Source: Owenia fusiformis (lineage: Eukaryota; Annelida; Polychaeta; Sabellida; Oweniidae). Taken from it: 64,000 nt of DNA. The stretch is from the NCBI GenBank assembly GCA_903813345.2, contig CAIIXF020000009.1, forward strand, positions 37,751,759-37,815,758, written 5' to 3'. The first letter of the stretch is position 1, and every line of letters begins with the position of its first letter. A program made the position numbers and the translations under genes. The notes beneath the pieces were generated by a model, which had not been told where the DNA came from, did not search any database, and worked only from the letters and a program-made list of their open reading frames with translations. Positions 33,054 to 44,661 of this stretch are shown here, in pieces.

Positions 33054-34450
33054 GTGTCCTATTGTTTTAAGGAACTTGTTTCGCCTGTTATAAGAAATCC
33101 AAAAGAAACCCACCTCATCCTCTCTTACAAGAACACAAACGCAACAGATGAATGGCATGTTGCTCTACACGATAATGTTATTATAGCATCCGTGGCATAA
33201 CAAAACAACAAACAAAACAATGGTGATCTCTATCTGGCACAAAATAATTGAACAATTTTCAAAACCTTTTTTTGCCCATCTCACATAATCATCGATGCAT
33301 ATCTCACATAATTTTCAATGTAACATGAGCAAACGAATGGGGAATGGGGAACGAATGGGGAATAATTATTGAAAAAATTGTCAGATGTGGGAGTCAACCC
33401 AAGGTACTGCTGCACTGATGCGCAATTTGCTTGAATTTGATGATTTATGTTACATGAACAAAACATTTTGTTTTTCTTGGTTTTCTCCCTCTTTCTTGCA
33501 AGATTATATATATTCAGTAAAATGCTCTTGAGGATGTAATCTTTAAAAACAAGAAACCTCCAGCTCAGCCAAGGAAACATATGAGGTAGATCCTAGAGAG
33601 AACAAACATTTAACGAAAAAGGAAATATTAACCAAATATGCTATCTACCCACCTATAGAATATCTAATACAGTATTTGATCTGTTTCATTGGGATCTGTA
33701 ACCATGGGATCAAATAATTTGAATACTAAGTAGATTAAACTCCAAATTCTGAACTTTTAATGTCTCCAGTTTGCTGCACCATGAAACCATGTGGGACGTC
33801 TGTGGTACAGGGCAGATAAAACGCTGATATTTTACTAGAAAAGGTTATGTAATCTTTAATTCCCAGAGTAGTTGACTAACAATGACATCCTAAAGGTTAT
33901 AATAACCCTTCTTTAACATTTGGGAATTGAAAAGCTGTGTTTAATAGGTTCACATCAAGAGACCTTTTAGATAGAGACAAAATGGATCAAAGAGATTGAT
34001 CCGCAAATCTGAGCATTTTATTAATCAGATGAAATGTGAGAAATTTGCAAAAATATGTGAAAATGTCAGTGACTTCTCCGGAGAGATTTTCCTCAAATAT
34101 AGGTGAAAGATTCAAATGAGTTCGGACAGGGAAATCTTGTTTTTTCCAAATTGTCAAATTTCATGATTTTTTCTATTTCATCAAGTGATGCTGATTACAG
34201 TGAAGCATAGAAAACTATCTAACTAATCACAACATTTATATCTTGAATAGATAAAGATGTTACATTCATGGACACAATGCAGCATCATCTTATTTATCAC
34301 GATGACACATTATAGTAGATTACTACTGTACTACAGTATAGTATATTTTCTAAATATAACAAGACACTCAAGGATAAATGTTGCACTTTCAGTACCCTGC
34401 GTGCAGTCTAGTTAAACTACACTCTGCCTAGTAGAGACCATATTACAGTT
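33054..34450. other. Gene-free interval
   Basis: Nothing recognisable apart from a small GAATGGGGAA duplication near 33334-33362. Confidence 0.4.
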
Positions 34451-34456
34451 TAGTAG

Positions 34457-34670
34457 CCCCGCCCCCACAGCGGATACCGGTGACAGTTTGGGTAGTAAAT
34501 CACTTCTGACCTACGTGCTGACTACCAATCAGCGAGCTTGAAAAAACACGCCAAATGCGTTCTAATTAAATATGCGCATGTCATTGGTCAATTCCGGGCT
34601 CAACGATGACGTCAGAAGGAATGACCATATATAGAATGTCGGTCAAATTTGGCCGACGAACACTGATTGG
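34457..34670 (+). promoter_or_regulatory. Core promoter: GC box, CCAAT boxes, CRE and TATA
   Basis: Within ~210 bp there are CCCCGCCCCC (34457-34466), CCAAT (34525-34529), ATTGG (34583-34587), the palindromic CRE TGACGTCA (34607-34614), TATATAG (34628-34634) and a further ATTGG (34666-34670). The local GC content rises well above the surroundings. The TATA position predicts transcription from about 34660 on the plus strand. The CCAAT and GC elements could also drive a minus-strand transcript. Confidence 0.65.
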
Positions 34671-34808
34671 TGCGGTGACTTCATAGGTTTATTTTAGTTT
34701 GAAAGAGTGAAGACGAAGCTCTCTTTTAAGAATTGAAGTAAAACGAATGCAAAGAGTACACTTTCAGCAAAACACCCAGGATGCCCACTAAGTACATGTA
34801 CATACAAC
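34660..34808 (+). other. Candidate first exon of an unidentified plus-strand gene
   Basis: About 30 bp after the TATA box a ~150-base segment runs to a strong splice donor (CAAC|GTAAGT at 34809). It contains ATG at 34781 opening M-P-T-K-Y-M-Y-I-Q before the donor, and an earlier ATG at 34746 that stops after 14 codons. No matching downstream exon was found, so the gene's identity is unknown. It might be entirely 5' UTR. Confidence 0.45.
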
Positions 34809-34814
34809 GTAAGT

Positions 34815-36100
34815 AGTACATTGTATTTATTGAACATTTCAAATGATTCCTTTTAAACCATTATTTTCTTAGAGTCATTATAACACTAATGGTTGTCTTA
34901 TAATTCAAATGGCGGATATTAATTAACTCCAAATACTAAAATATTAAACCAGCTTCAAAACGAGATCAAATATAATATTTATTATAACATACCACTCAGA
35001 AGTAACATAGCGCTGTAATTAATAATTTCAAAAGATCAGAAACAACTGATGAGCTGTCATTTAAAGGGAAACAATTGACAAGCGGATTGGAGTTTCCACT
35101 GTGTAGTCAATAGTAACATTCAACAAAGAATTAATTTGCCATTTGAACAAACATCAAAGTTAAATGAACGACATATCAGACATTTATATCAAAGAAACGT
35201 ACATGTACGTACATGGTTAAGACCCTTGATATTGGATTTAAAGCACAGACATGAGAGGCAAGACTACACATGCATCAGAATTAAAACGCAAATATTATAT
35301 ATACATGATATATAAGTTGAAACAGAAGCAGATAAGTCAAGACTACATACTGATATCTTTAATAAAATAGAATTTTTTTTCGGCATTCTGGGTAAATGTT
35401 AAAAAACATTTTTTTAAATTGACACTGACAATTTCCAAAACCTAATTTCTCAGTTAGTTAGAATGAAATAGAATTTGTAAGAACAGAATAATGTTAAATG
35501 AACCAGAACATGATTTTGTGAATAGAACCAGAATTATGGCCGGTCGTCCTCAATCAATGCCATGAGCTTTACAATTTTACACCAATCATTTGCTAAACCA
35601 ATTTAGATAAGACTCGGGCCTATAGAATGAAAACATTGAATTATCTATTGCTAAATTCCTGCGTGGCAACTCTTGAGAGAGTACAATAACAGTAGAGTGA
35701 ATACGTAATGTAGCCAACCAGAATAACTGCCCATAAATACAACTGCACAGTTTTTAATGGAAATATAGTTTTGTAAATACTGACCAAAAATATGTTTACT
35801 TTTATTGCATTCTCTGACCACCAGTGCCTGTTATTGACCATCTATAATTTCTGCTTTAAAATTTTCATCCAAATTGAGGAAATATACCATTTAGCCCCTA
35901 TAGGCAATATACAGTACATGTATAGTACTTGCCCATTGATATTTTCTATAGACCTCTTACACAGGAATCCATAAGCTGATTTACATGAAGTACATGTATA
36001 AAATATTCTATTGTTCTGTATAAGTCAATTTACTCTTCATATAGAATCCTAACTATATTTCACTTCCCTATTTGATAGATTATATTGTATCAATTTGAAC
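34815..36100. other. Gene-free interval after the orphan first exon
   Basis: AT-rich. No exon with family resemblance was found on either strand. Confidence 0.4.
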
Positions 36101-36102
36101 TA

Positions 36103-36242
36103 CTGTAAAACCTGTAGAATCGAACAACTCAATGAGAACACTTTTTATTCCATTTTTCTACCAAAGATTTCCATAAATGTTGGAATGTGAACACCTAAAC
36201 ACTCCCGACGAGTCCTGTGGTATTCAGATTAGGTTTTACAGA
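36103..36242. mobile_element. Degenerate copy of the CAGT-AAACCTG MITE
   Basis: Bounded by TACTGTAAAACCTG and AGGTTTTACAG, with AACACTTTTT / GTGAACACCTAA motifs inside, matching the better preserved element at 36409-36595. Confidence 0.45.
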
Positions 36243-36408
36243 ACGTGTTACAACTATGAATTTGTATTAAGGTATTTACGAATAATGTACAATAAATACA
36301 TGGTTGGGATGAATGGTATTTCGTTTTAAAACCTCGGCTAATAATTTACATAAAAGAACATGACATAGAAATTGATAATAGCAAAAACATACAAAATAAT
36401 TCTTGGTA

Positions 36409-36595
36409 CAGTTAAACCTGTCAAATCTGAACACCACTGGGACTGGTCAAAAGTGTTCAAATTAGCAGGTGTTCATATTTTAGGGTTTCATGAACATGTG
36501 AGTCAATGGCAGAGAAAGAGTAAGGGGCTAAGAAAAAGTGTTCACATTAAGAGGTGTTTGGATTAGAGAGGTGTTCAGATATACAGGTTTCACTG
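36409..36595. mobile_element. MITE with CAGTTAAACCTG / CAGGTTTCACTG ends, TA target
   Basis: Ends CAGTTAAACCTGTCAAATCT and its inverted counterpart AGATATACAGGTTTCACTG are flanked by TA on both sides. Subterminal GAACACC and GGTGTTC motifs repeat inside. The 64-codon open frame across it is not a gene. Confidence 0.65.
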
Positions 36596-37328
36596 TATTA
36601 TATGAGATTCAGCCCAAGAATGATATCAATATCAGAAAAATTAATTAGAAATGTACCTTCCAGCTGATTAAACAGTAAAACACTATATTAATCTGTGAAA
36701 TGTGAATATGTGAAAAGATTGAATTAGATAATTCAATACAAAAATAGACATTTAACATTAAGAATTATCCCCATAATTCACATAAGCTGAATCATTTTAT
36801 TTTTGAAATATCTTACACTGAAATACTTTTTTCTTTCATTTTTTTCAATACCAGTAAGCATCAATCTGAATTATTATTTCCAGATGTCTTAGATAATAGC
36901 TCAAAGTTCAATTATAAAGCTAATATTTCACCTAATGAGTTGTTAGGAACACATTATATAAGAATAAGATCTTGGATTTGCTTAATTCTCTCAATAATGT
37001 GTGTTCTTGATTGGAAAATAGGATTTGAGAACATCCCAAGTAGAGATGTATCGCCATATTTCAATATTAAGATAGAGATTTTGTATTTCTTTGGTTCTGG
37101 ATGAGTTATTTATGTGATGGTCCTTTAACAATAAGAGTTCTGGTCAAATGATCTTTAAATATTTTTTGTAGTATTTAGGTAGTTTGTTTGTCTGGATATA
37201 TTTTGAACATACATAGGATGCCAAAATTACAGATACAAAACAACCACACAAAAGATATCTAATTAAGTTCCTTAGGTATGGATTAAATGTTTTGAGTAAT
37301 ATTTAATAATTGTTCATCTGTACTTGTA

Positions 37329-37896
37329 CAGGGTGTCCCGAAAGTATGGGGCCCCCCCTAGACAGACATACACCAATGTTCCCATAGTATGTGTCATATA
37401 TCATTTTAAAGCTTATCCAAAGTTACATTGATTTGCCAAGTATCATTGTTCAACTTACAAATGAGAAAAGGTTACAGGCATTTCAAAACTTAGTGTTTGG
37501 CCAAAATTAAAGTTAAAATCAGTATCCTGGAAACACCGCTAACCTGAATGTGATTAAAAATATGGGTGCTATCGTCAAAGAGAGGATGAATATTGAGTTG
37601 TAAAAAGAGGTTGGTAAGGGCAGATACTCCAAGGAAACTCTTCTAAAATGCCTTAAAAAGGTTTTATGAGGATTATAAAATGCCATACCCCTATTTGAAG
37701 TGCATTAAAGGTCATATCTGGAAAGAAATGCTGCTGTTAACATGGCCAAAGGAGACACGCTGACTATAAATTTGGGGAAAACTAAACTTTAATTTTGGTA
37801 AAACACTATATTTTGAAATGTGACACATACTATATACTATGGGGACATTGTGGTATGTCTGCCTAGGGGGGGGCCCCATACTTTCGGGACACCCTG
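37329..37896. mobile_element. MITE with CAGGGTGTCCCGAAAGTATG ends, TA target
   Basis: 568 bp, flanked by TA at 37327-37328 and 37897-37898. The terminal inverted repeats extend ~70 bp (CAGGGTGTCCCGAAAGTATG plus a GGGGCCCCCC tract). No transposase frame, so non-autonomous. Confidence 0.8.
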
Positions 37897-38768
37897 TATA
37901 TTGCCACTAAACCATCAACATAAAAGGATAATGGCTACTACTTACTTTGAATTTGATCCGGCACGATCTAATCACACAATCCGCTGACAGGTTTTTTGAG
38001 GCTTACTAATTTAAAACTTAATAGCACTCTCAAATAAAGCTTTGTTTGGATATGAAATTATTAACAACTTATAGGCAGAAAATGTAGTGTTGTCATTTTC
38101 TGATTACATATTCTGATTTGTTATTCATGACACATTAAAAAAAACAAAAAAAACAGGATTTCTCATTTAAAGAGTCAAGATGTGTTGATCTCTGTTAAAG
38201 GGTTACCACTACTCCAAACATGACACTATTGGTAATAAACTCTGAATGTTTTGACAAAAACATAGCCCTTAAATCATCATCTCATAACATATCTCATTAA
38301 TAAAATTTTCATTCATGTTTAATAACTAGATTTATAAAGGTTTCCCCATCTGAAAAAATTACTCTAAATCTTTATTATAAAATCGGCTTAAATAATTCCC
38401 TTTAATATCTAATAATTCTACTCACCGTGTCTGTGTGACTTTGGTCCAATTCAATATTTTCTTGTACGGATATTCCTAAATGTGTGATCAATGCCCCGTG
38501 AAGATCCTGTCAATACAAATCAATGAAGAATATTCTGAAATATTACAGTTATAGGCTGACGGAAGCTAATTTCGATGTTTCGGAAGCTTTTAATATCGCA
38601 TGTTATTATTGCTGCCGGTGTTGAAGAATAATAAGCCAAACCACAATTAAGGTGGGCAGTGGGATAATTTTAGGCCTATGTGTGCATGTTGTCATCATAT
38701 TGGCACACATGGAGAAGACCTACCTTAATTATAATTCAATAGTTCATAAACTTGACATTTAAAGGGTA

Positions 38769-38843
38769 CAGGGTATCTATAAAGTGTCTTTACAATTACA
38801 ATACAATCTCTAGCCCTTGTAAAGAGTCTTTGTGGATACCCTG
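38769..38843. mobile_element. 75-bp mini-MITE with CAGGGTATC ends, TA target
   Basis: CAGGGTATCTATAAAGTGTC on the left is mirrored by GAGTCTTTGTGGATACCCTG on the right. It is flanked by TA (38767-38768, 38844-38845). Very compact, almost all inverted repeat. Confidence 0.6.
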
Positions 38844-38867
38844 TATTTTGAAATTGTTCTGAAAATG

Positions 38868-39358
38868 ACAAGGCATTAACATGACAAAATGTCACCACCT
38901 AGTTGCTCACAATATTATGCGTTTAATCTTAATGAACTTCTGAGAACTTGTAGATGATTTTGAAAAAAATTGGTCAATTTGAACCATGATGAAAAAATAC
39001 CTTTTTGACCTTAAGGAGGTCATTAAAGGTCAAAATCTTTTTTGACCTTGAGAATGTCATTGAAGGTCAAATCTTTAGTCAGATTTAAATTGTTGAGAAC
39101 TTGTAGATGATTTTTTAAAAAAAATTGGTCAATTTGAAGCAAGTTGAAAAAATACCTTTTTTACCTTGAAAAAGTCATTCAAGGTCAAGTCTTAAATATA
39201 AAGTCAGATTTGAACTTTTGAAAACATGTAGATGATTTTGAAAAAAATTGAAGTCGGAAGTTGTAAGAATTTGTTACAGATACGGATCGCCAACCACCAA
39301 CCGCCATCAAAAAAACGGAGACCATAACAATATGTCACCACTTTTTGGTGGTCACATA
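38868..39358. repeat. Dispersed repeat with ~110-bp internal periodicity, copy 2
   Basis: Same family and orientation as 25379-25900. This copy is more complete at its right end, which reads ATATGTCACCACTTTTTGGT and then GGTCAC. Confidence 0.7.
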
Positions 39359-40598
39359 ATAACATAAACCAAGTAACACCAAAGCAAGAATCGGCAAATT
39401 AATGCCTCCAAAAATGAAGTTTTAAGAACAACAAATACTGACAAGTAAATACTTACTAGACTTTATCCATATGTGTCAGCCTGTCCGTTCTAGCTATCTC
39501 CATGGTAGATTTGTTGAAATTATGGAAAGTTGATAATCCTCTTCATTGGCCGCCATAACAACCCTATTACAAAGACAGCATTCTCAATATAAAATAATGT
39601 TCATTCAGTTTACTCACAAGCCAGCAGAACCAATTTACTGACTAAAGTAAGCTATTTTTCTCATTGACTACTAAGAAATGAAATCAATTTTACATCGCTG
39701 AAAATTATACTTGCAAGCAAAACTGGAGAAGAGTTTTATGAAATTAGAATAATTATTTTTGGATTAGACTTTATTACAGTTTCGTTTAGTTTTATTGTTC
39801 TCGATATAGTGATTAGTTTTATACAATACATTCTAATATGATAAATGACATCTCAATATATAGAACGATTGGATTAACGTAAATGTACACACAAATGGAA
39901 ATGTAGTATAATACATATGATTAAGAATTCAGACCATTCAGGCTTATTCAAAAGAGTGATATTTGCTTCAGAGAATAAACATTAAGTAAACTAAAATTAA
40001 CGAGGTATCCAGGGAACAGAATTGCATCACATTTAAAAATTAAATATTGCTGGTTATGATTCACTCAGCATGTCTACAACACCATCAAAAAAGCATCTGA
40101 CATTCTAAATGTAAAGGAATGTCCTGATATCCTTAATGTTCATGTTTTACCACTACACTGTAGTACATAGTTAGAAATATTGAATTTCAAGGTAAACGAC
40201 CCTTTATGTCCCTTAATATATGAGCCAATTAGTAATAAATGCAACTCCCATTTTCTACAAGCAACAAAATGTTGTTCTAGCTATAAAAACAAGTAACTGA
40301 ATACTGTTCATCTGACAATATTTGCAACTGAGACCTGCAATACATAAAGGGGGCATCAGAGATGGGAAGAGCAAAATCTCAATCATTATAGATTCTTTTT
40401 TGCAATACTTCCTGGTTTCCAAATTTCACATTTTATATCTTTAAAATCTATTCATTTGAAATGCTAGTTTTCTGTGAATGTGATATATAACATTAATTTT
40501 AGATGGTACGAAACATACGACTGATTGAAAAATCAAAAATGTTAATTTTGGATATGTGACTTATCTATGATTCTCCCTTTAATTAATGTCTTCTCATA
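39359..40598. other. Gene-free interval
   Basis: No coding or repeat signal was identified before the left end of the large transposon. Confidence 0.4.
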
Positions 40599-40755
40599 TA
40601 GTCCGGATGTGAAGTGCCATATTTTAAGTGAAGGTGGAAATGCTTATTATATGAACTTTTTTTGCATTTTCTATTTCTACAGGGTATTGGCTCTTGGAAA
40701 CTGCCGGATGCACAACGGGCATCCTTGAGGAATTTTTTTGGCAGCCATTTTAAAA
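40599..40755 (+). repeat. Left terminal inverted repeat of the Academ-like transposon
   Basis: Mirrors 46630-46780, with a few small indels in the outer 40 bp and near identity over the ATGCTTATTATATGAAC and GAGGAATTTTTTTGGC blocks. Confidence 0.85.
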
Positions 40756-41457
40756 GTAACACCAGTTTGCCCAAAACGGCGAAAAATTAATTGCTAATTA
40801 TTCAATGTATAAGTGAAACTGCACATTTATAAATAATATAGTACTGATTATGTTGAATTTCATAACCCTTACATATAGATTTAGCTTCCAGGTGCCCAGT
40901 TTGATGTTTTTTCACATGATAATTTCAAAATGGCTGAATTTCTCATGTACAAAGATCGTGAACCCATTAAATATAAGTATTTCTAAACTGTGTCTAAAAG
41001 AATTTTATAGACTAACCCTTTATTCAAGTAATATGTTATACCCCATTTATGGCATTATAGATAAGCCCAGATAATTCTTTATAAGAATGCTGGGATTTTC
41101 CCTAGTGATGTCATGCATGGGTTAACCCAGGCAATTCCCTTTGCAATGGAGGGAATCCCCAGTAATCTCAAGGGAGCCATTTTGAAAATTAGCCATGTGC
41201 TGAGTCAGTTATTTCTCTGCTAATTCCTACACTTTCAGGTAATTTCTTCCAACACATTCTGTTTATATAACATGTATATTATGGTGAATACTGTAATTTC
41301 TTAATTTTTACTGAACATAAGTATTTCTATTATAGAAATTAAATATAACATTGTATTTCATAGTTGAAATATATAAGTTCAGTTTTTAGAATATTAATAT
41401 ACCAATTTCTATCCGCATAATACTCTCTTAATTCACATTTCCGTTTTAATTTCCAGG

Positions 41458-42915
41458 ATGTCAACAGAATGTTATTTTAAAAAGTTCTTGAAATGCTCAT
41501 TAGATAGTACCACAGACTTGCAAATTAATGGTGCCCAAAGAATTGAAAAGATCATAGCCTCTAGTAAACAGCGGGAAGATAGTATACATATTGACATTTC
41601 AACTCAGCTAAATAGTAACCCTGACTGGACAATAAAAAGTCACAAAAGCTGTGTTTCAACATATACATCCAAGTTTCATATCGAGAGAGAGCTGAAAAGA
41701 ACAAAACCGACCAAAGCATTAGATACTTCTCCTGTCTTGACAAAACGTGTGAGACGATCTGATATTCCAACATTTAATTTCCTCGAACACTGCATTTTTT
41801 GTGGGGAAATATGCAAACCATTAGATCCTCATAACCCTAAAAGGTGGAAAAAAGTTATAGAATGCAAAACCGCTGATCGTGGTGATAAAGGCTCATTTAA
41901 ACATAATATTCTACAGAAGTGTGAAGAGCGTGGAGATGAATGGTCTAAAAAAGTAGAAGTTAGACTTCAGGGTGCTGTATCAGATTTACATGCTGCAGAT
42001 GGGAGATATCACCAGGCCTGCTATCACAAGTTCATGAATGCATGTTGTGTAAAAAAGGCGGCATCAAGTTGTGCATCATCTTCAACACATGATCTTGCTT
42101 TGTACAAGGTGTCGGAAGAAATGAAAAAAGACTTCTCAAAATTTTGGAATACGAATGAACTGTATGAGTTGTACTGTACATTTGATGGTGAAAAGTGCCG
42201 CCGAAGTTTTACTGATGGACTTTCTGAAATTATGAATGATTATGTTGTGCTATCATCACCAGGATATGCCAATATATTGGTTCATAAATCAGCTGCTAGT
42301 AAAGTGACCAAGCTATATAATGATGAAAATGTCGATGAAGATGACACAAATGTTCAAGTTAAAAAACTTGCATCCATTATAATCAAAGAGTGCAAAGAAG
42401 TATGTCCTAATAATAAATCATACAAAACAAGAATAAATGGAAGGATAGCCTCAGAACCAGTCAGTCCTACCTTGATCATGCTCCTAAAGGCAATATCACC
42501 AAAATTAAATAAATCATCCTTATCAACAATATTGATTGGAAACATCATCACCAGTGTAGTAACAGCAAGATACACCCCCCTGCAAGTTGCTCTAGGTGTT
42601 TTACTGAGACAAAAGTGCTTGATCAATTCCCTTTTTGATTTCCATGTCTGCTGTTCTTATGAAGAGGTTAATAGGTTCAAGTCATCAGTGGCATCAGCCG
42701 TATCTAAAGAGGGTGATGATCATGGTCCATTTGACCATAAAGATGGACTCATACAACTAATGAGTGATAACTTTGATGCCAATATTTCTTCCCAAAATGG
42801 TTTAAAGTCAACTCATGCCTTAGCGCTCCTTCTAACACAGTGCCAATCAGGTTATTCTACTCATGATGCAGATGATGAATATGATACAAACTGTCCCAAG
42901 GCTACCTTTGAGTGA
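41458..42915 (+). CDS. Transposon ORF A: N-terminal zinc-binding region of the transposase polyprotein
   Basis: 485 codons from ATG at 41458, which directly follows a splice acceptor (atttccag). A conserved cysteine/histidine module is visible: CIFCGEIC near residue 113, a later NILQKCEERGDEW helix, then AVSDLHAADGRYHQACYHKF near 190, spacing typical of a zinc ribbon or treble clef. The remainder is helical with no recognised domain. The reading probably continues in ORF B: around 42863-42900 the homologous protein moves by +1 from this frame into the next, so the C-terminal ~15 residues here are likely out of frame. Proteins of this type are usually listed as uncharacterised in invertebrate gene sets. 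Confidence 0.7.
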   Translation: MSTECYFKKFLKCSLDSTTDLQINGAQRIEKIIASSKQREDSIHIDISTQLNSNPDWTIKSHKSCVSTYTSKFHIERELKRTKPTKALDTSPVLTKRVRRSDIPTFNFLEHCIFCGEICKPLDPHNPKRWKKVIECKTADRGDKGSFKHNILQKCEERGDEWSKKVEVRLQGAVSDLHAADGRYHQACYHKFMNACCVKKAASSCASSSTHDLALYKVSEEMKKDFSKFWNTNELYELYCTFDGEKCRRSFTDGLSEIMNDYVVLSSPGYANILVHKSAASKVTKLYNDENVDEDDTNVQVKKLASIIIKECKEVCPNNKSYKTRINGRIASEPVSPTLIMLLKAISPKLNKSSLSTILIGNIITSVVTARYTPLQVALGVLLRQKCLINSLFDFHVCCSYEEVNRFKSSVASAVSKEGDDHGPFDHKDGLIQLMSDNFDANISSQNGLKSTHALALLLTQCQSGYSTHDADDEYDTNCPKATFE

Positions 42916-44374
42916 TTCTCGGGAAAGCTGTCCTGATGTCCCATCCCAAATATATGAAGGACCTAAGAATCCACCTATGTCCCAAGCCTATGCTACCAAA
43001 ACTCCGCTTTCTCCAGACCTCCAAAATGACCAATCTGAAACTGTAAAAAAAGCAAGAGAGTTAGATTTCAATTTCTTCTATGAAATCACAAGTGCACCAG
43101 ACACACCAGAATTTGGTGGATATAATACAAGAGTAGCTAGAGAAAAAAAGCACCCCACTGTACACCACACTAAAGTAAAGTACAGACCATTGATAGACAT
43201 GAAGCCTGCTGACCCAAATTCAATGCTGACTGTAATTGTGGAAAGTCAGCAGCTCACCAAGGACTGTGGACAAGCCTATGTTGTTCTTACAAATGATCTG
43301 CAACTGTACAAGATAGTGGTTGGACTCAAATTCCATTATCCCCTGAAATTGAATAATGTTATTAACAGAGTTGGTGGCATGCACATGCTCATGAGTTTTG
43401 TGGGGTGTGTTGGAGTATTGATGGCTGAAAGTGGGATTGAGGACATCCTCAGTTCAACATTCGCAGGAGTAGCCAAAATGCTATCTGGCAAGAACTTTCC
43501 AAATAACACCAGGGCATTGAGAATGCTAACTGAAGAGGTTCTGAGGACAACTATTAACCAGTGCTCCAACTATGAAGACCTGATTACCACACTTGAAACC
43601 AAAGCTGCAAGTAGTCTGACCTCCAAACTGTGGCTTGAAAACCTCATCAAGCCTGTGTTTATTATGATGTCATTTGTAAGGGCCGAACGTGAGGCTGATT
43701 GGCTGCTGCATTTAGCTGCTGTTGAAGCCATGATCCCATATTTCTTCGCAGCAAGGCATTTCAACTATGCAAAATATGGCTTGTTCTACTTACGAGACAT
43801 GGAAGGTCTACCTGAAGAAGTCCTGAAACATTTCCTCAATGGGGAACATGTCACCCGTCATTCCCCAGGTGTTTGGAATGGGATATGGTCAGACATGTAT
43901 ATTGAAACTACATTCATGCGCTATGGTCATGGACCAGGTGGAATCATAGGTAATACCCTAAACCCAAATAGTTTAAAGAGGTGGGCTCTCAGTCTTCATG
44001 TCTGTAGTCAGCTGATGAATGATCTTGCAAGCATATCTGGAAAGCAAGATCAGGTGATTACTGCACATAAAGAGGAAGGAAACTCCAGAATAAAGTCTGA
44101 TTTAGCAGACCGCTTGAAACTTCGTGACAAGCTGGTCACATGTATCGATCCATTGGACCCAGAATCACATCCAGCATCTCTCATCAATATTAACACCGGA
44201 AAGCTGAGTCCTGTAACTGTTGATGCCTATGACTCTGTTAGACTTGGCACAGAAGAATGGATGAAGTATGAGGAGACCTGGCCTGAGGGATTCTATGGAT
44301 CATTAACCTCTAAGGTAGCCAAAATGATTGATTATTTTTTCTGCATAAAATATAGAATAGATAAATTAATATAA
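42863..44374 (+). CDS. Transposon ORF B: RNase H-like transposase candidate
   Basis: 503 codons, of which the in-frame start is uncertain because this is likely the continuation of ORF A. Candidate catalytic positions are D145 in VVLTNDLQLY, H174 in VGGMHMLMSF and E224/E225 in RALRMLTEEVL. A second conserved block follows (EREADWLLHLAAVEAM, then FNYAKYGLFYL). The next block (WSDMYIETTFMRYGHGPGGI ... RWALSLHV) aligns with SSMSIDQAHEQNN ... GGAVG ... KWMVDGPEI in the relic at 57.5 kb, supporting common ancestry. A donor AAG|GTAGCC at 44314 could splice in phase 0 to the acceptor at 44652 before ORF C, making one long protein. Confidence 0.65.
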   Translation: MMQMMNMIQTVPRLPLSDSRESCPDVPSQIYEGPKNPPMSQAYATKTPLSPDLQNDQSETVKKARELDFNFFYEITSAPDTPEFGGYNTRVAREKKHPTVHHTKVKYRPLIDMKPADPNSMLTVIVESQQLTKDCGQAYVVLTNDLQLYKIVVGLKFHYPLKLNNVINRVGGMHMLMSFVGCVGVLMAESGIEDILSSTFAGVAKMLSGKNFPNNTRALRMLTEEVLRTTINQCSNYEDLITTLETKAASSLTSKLWLENLIKPVFIMMSFVRAEREADWLLHLAAVEAMIPYFFAARHFNYAKYGLFYLRDMEGLPEEVLKHFLNGEHVTRHSPGVWNGIWSDMYIETTFMRYGHGPGGIIGNTLNPNSLKRWALSLHVCSQLMNDLASISGKQDQVITAHKEEGNSRIKSDLADRLKLRDKLVTCIDPLDPESHPASLININTGKLSPVTVDAYDSVRLGTEEWMKYEETWPEGFYGSLTSKVAKMIDYFFCIKYRIDKLI

Positions 44375-44661
44375 TTTTTTATTAATGGTAGGGAATGTAA
44401 ATGGATTTGATTTGAAGAATAATATGATATTGATTGACAGAGTATACACATATATATAGCAACCAAGCACTAATTTGACAAATAAGATTTTATTAATGTA
44501 TTAATTTTCATTACTTCCACTTTATGTTTTAGTTTTACAGAGAGTTTTATAGGGCATTGGGAACTGAATTTGATAGGCTCAAAATGTAAAAATGTATACT
44601 AGTAGTAGGTTTTACTGTCTTTACATTTAACATTCATATTCAATCATTTCAGGTTGTTACA

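Noticed and set aside
32826-33158. Open frames on both strands near 33 kb
   Set aside because: They cover the GGCCCGTAGCCAGG MITE, whose inverted repeats generate fortuitous frames.
34746-34790. Small upstream ORF in the orphan first exon as a peptide gene
   Set aside because: Fourteen codons with no conservation information; noted only as a possible uORF.
36372-36566. 64-codon plus-strand frame
   Set aside because: It lies within the CAGTTAAACCTG MITE.
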